From positions 1 through 64,000 of the forward strand of contig NZ_RHOX01000012.1 in assembly GCF_003946695.1 (NCBI RefSeq): DNA of 64,000 bases. Direction: 5' to 3'. Within the stretch, counting starts at the first letter, position 1; every line of letters begins with the position of its first letter. The notes under the pieces are model-generated. The model was not told where the DNA came from and did no database searches. It was given only the letters and a program-made list of their open reading frames with translations. Below are positions 62,525-64,000 of the stretch, piece after piece. The DNA is from Lapidilactobacillus bayanensis. Lineage in GTDB: Bacteria; Bacillota; Bacilli; Lactobacillales; Lactobacillaceae. Both the position numbers and the translations under genes were made by a program.

Positions 62525-62575
62525 AAAAACGACCAAAATCGGACAATCTGTCCCCAATTTTGATCGTTTTTTTTC
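62525..62575. terminator. terminator between ADP-ribosylglycohydrolase and P-type ATPase genes
   Basis: AAAACGACCAAAAT pairs with ATTTTGATCGTTTT (one G-U pair), with A7 and T8 flanks, so it can end both converging genes. Confidence 0.85.
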
Positions 62576-62586
62576 ATCTTAACAAA

Positions 62587-64000
62587 TTAATTTCCACGCC
62601 GTTGCCAGCTTTGCCAACCAGTGATCATCACGGCGACAAACAAAGTCAAGATGATAATCAGGCTGACTAATTGCCAACTAATTGCGGCGATTCCCCAGCC
62701 AGCTATGGCCAAGATTATTGTGAGCAGGCAATTTAGTCCGATGGCGATTAAGACCGCTCGGCTAGGACGACTGCGCCAGAAAGGATGTTGGGTTCGCGTC
62801 ATCAAGATTGTCAGCATCGCACTGAAAATCAAATAACAATAGAGGGCTGTGCTAATTTCACCAACACTTAAACCTAATTGATTCAATTCGGCTAAGAATA
62901 AAAAACCGACCAAGGTCCAGCTGCCTGCGTAGATAATCGCTGTTCGACTGAGTTTTGCTAAGTTCCAGTTCTCTGGATGATCAGAAATCGTAGTGTTATC
63001 AGTTCCTAAAACTAAAGTGACGCAATCATTGAGAATCGCGACCAAAATCATTGCGTTCAAACTTAAGGGGATAAAGTGCCATGCTAAATAGCCGATTGTT
63101 AATAACAACGTCAGTTCAGCGGTCCGCGATAATTTAGTGATCGTCCAAGTCATCATGCGTTGATAAACACGATGACCACTATCGAGAATTTTCGTAATTG
63201 AACTTAAGCCAGGCGTTAAAAGAATCATGCGCGCCGATCTTTTGGCTAGGTCGACGGCATTAGCCATGGCGATGCCGACGTCGGCCTGTTTCAAGGCCGG
63301 TGCGTCATTAACGCCATCGCCTGTCACACCCACAATATAACCGGCGTCTTGCAGTCGTTTAGTGATTGTTAACTTATTTTCTGGTACGACGTTGGCAATG
63401 CCAGCTAAATGCGTTAAATCGGTTTGGGTGGTTAATTGATCGTAAGCAACTACTTCACCTGTTAAACCAATTTGCTGGGCAATGGCGGTGGCAGTTTTGT
63501 GATTATCGCCAGTCAGCATGATCACTTTAACGCCACGTTGTTGAATGGCAGCCAGTGATGCAGCGCTGTCAGCTCGTGGTTGATCGGCGAGGAAGAAGAC
63601 ACCAACTAATGCTTGATTAACCATTAAAGCGACAGAATGACCGCTGCTAAAATTCAAGCCTGGTGTGATTGTGTCTTTGTTCGTTGCGACTGCTAACAAA
63701 TGACTATAAGAACCGAGTTTGATCTTGAGTTCGGCGTTGTTAAACTGAACTACGGCACTAGAATAGCCGTTGCTGGGATTGAAGGGTGTGAATTGTTGTG
63801 TTGCCAATGGACTTGAATTTGATTGTGCAGCGTAAGCTAGGATGGCCTGATCAACCACGCTAAGATTATGTTGGTCAGTGGCACTAGTGGCTAATTGAGT
63901 GAGTGCTGCCGTCGTGAAATGGTCAGTTAGCGTTTGGAAATTAACCACGGTCGGTTGATCGGCGGTAATCGTACCGGTTTTGTCGACTAACAGAATATTC
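62587..64000 (-). CDS. P-type ATPase, C-terminal part, cut by window edge
   Basis: The frame continues past the apparent start at 63948 to the right edge, where it reads NILLVDKTGTITADQPTVVN with the phosphorylated Asp of DKTGT. Further motifs: MLTGDNHKTATAIAQQIGLT, VTGDGVNDAPALKQADVGIA and then at least six membrane segments. The hinge LAKRSARMILLTPGLSSI resembles P3A (proton-pump-like) ATPases more than heavy-metal P1B ones. Ion specificity cannot be read because the N-terminal transport segments are missing. Confidence 0.88.
   Translation of the reverse strand, partial: NILLVDKTGTITADQPTVVNFQTLTDHFTTAALTQLATSATDQHNLSVVDQAILAYAAQSNSSPLATQQFTPFNPSNGYSSAVVQFNNAELKIKLGSYSHLLAVATNKDTITPGLNFSSGHSVALMVNQALVGVFFLADQPRADSAASLAAIQQRGVKVIMLTGDNHKTATAIAQQIGLTGEVVAYDQLTTQTDLTHLAGIANVVPENKLTITKRLQDAGYIVGVTGDGVNDAPALKQADVGIAMANAVDLAKRSARMILLTPGLSSITKILDSGHRVYQRMMTWTITKLSRTAELTLLLTIGYLAWHFIPLSLNAMILVAILNDCVTLVLGTDNTTISDHPENWNLAKLSRTAIIYAGSWTLVGFLFLAELNQLGLSVGEISTALYCYLIFSAMLTILMTRTQHPFWRSRPSRAVLIAIGLNCLLTIILAIAGWGIAAISWQLVSLIIILTLFVAVMITGWQSWQRRGN

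Noticed and set aside
62587-63948. P-type ATPase start at 63948
   Set aside because: The frame is open to the window edge and encodes DKTGT upstream, so 63948 is an internal GTG and not the start.

Overview
The window looks like chromosomal DNA of a low-GC Gram-positive bacterium, most likely a member of the Lactobacillaceae. The grounds are AT-rich codon use, strong AGGAGG-type ribosome sites, a LevR/sigma-54-controlled mannose-family PTS, an Lsa-type ABC-F protein, Fst-type type I toxins and an LmrCD-like exporter. The genus cannot be fixed from the sequence alone. No rRNA, tRNA, CRISPR array or replication origin was found.

Layout. 1-2.9 kb: the end of an IS66-type element inserted into a STAND-like NTPase gene that is also frameshifted. 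3.1-6.5 kb: a SWIM/SNF2 helicase. 6.9-7.5 kb: five tandem ~107-bp hairpin repeats leading straight into an Lsa-like ABC-F gene, followed by a low-affinity-type PBP. 11.5-26.6 kb: a sigma-54 glycan-use region with a GH28-like protein, rpoN, a LevR activator, mannose-family EIIA, GH88, EIIB, EIIC, EIID, two GH43 enzymes, a GH36 alpha-galactosidase and a nucleoside-hydrolase-like protein. Three good -24/-12 promoters lie in this region. 26.7-27.0 kb: an Fst-type toxin-antitoxin locus with a frameshifted toxin. 27-30.8 kb: an AraC regulator, an epimerase-like protein and an FAD oxidoreductase. 31.2-37.8 kb: a LacI-regulated sucrose/fructo-oligosaccharide ABC operon with GH32 and fructokinase. 38.2-40.6 kb: a VanZ-RDD protein and three small membrane proteins.

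40.7-56.3 kb is rich in flavoproteins. Five paralogous NAD(P)H:FMN-reductase-like proteins occur as single domains or fused to PAS, FMN-binding or fumarate-reductase domains. An ApbE flavin transferase, a LysR regulator and an OFA-type transporter lie among them. One protein ends in four short ApbE-acceptor-like motifs, the most unusual observation here. A MarR-controlled heterodimeric ABC exporter (44.2-48.2 kb) and a second, inverted hairpin-repeat array (48.2-48.6 kb) sit in the middle of this region.

56.3-57.2 kb holds two tandem Fst-type type I toxin-antitoxin loci and an antitoxin remnant. 57.3-64 kb holds an alpha/beta hydrolase, a GIY-YIG/DUF2075 protein next to a MazG-like gene with an internal stop, a DUF1801 protein, an ADP-ribosylglycohydrolase and a P-type ATPase cut by the window edge.

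How the genes work together: sugars enter by the sigma-54-controlled PTS or the LacI-controlled ABC system and are cut in the cytoplasm by glycosidases without visible signal peptides. The flavoprotein set probably passes NAD(P)H electrons to fumarate or a similar enoate, with ApbE attaching FMN covalently. The remaining genes are mainly drug and cell-wall resistance, toxin-antitoxin and defence-like genes.
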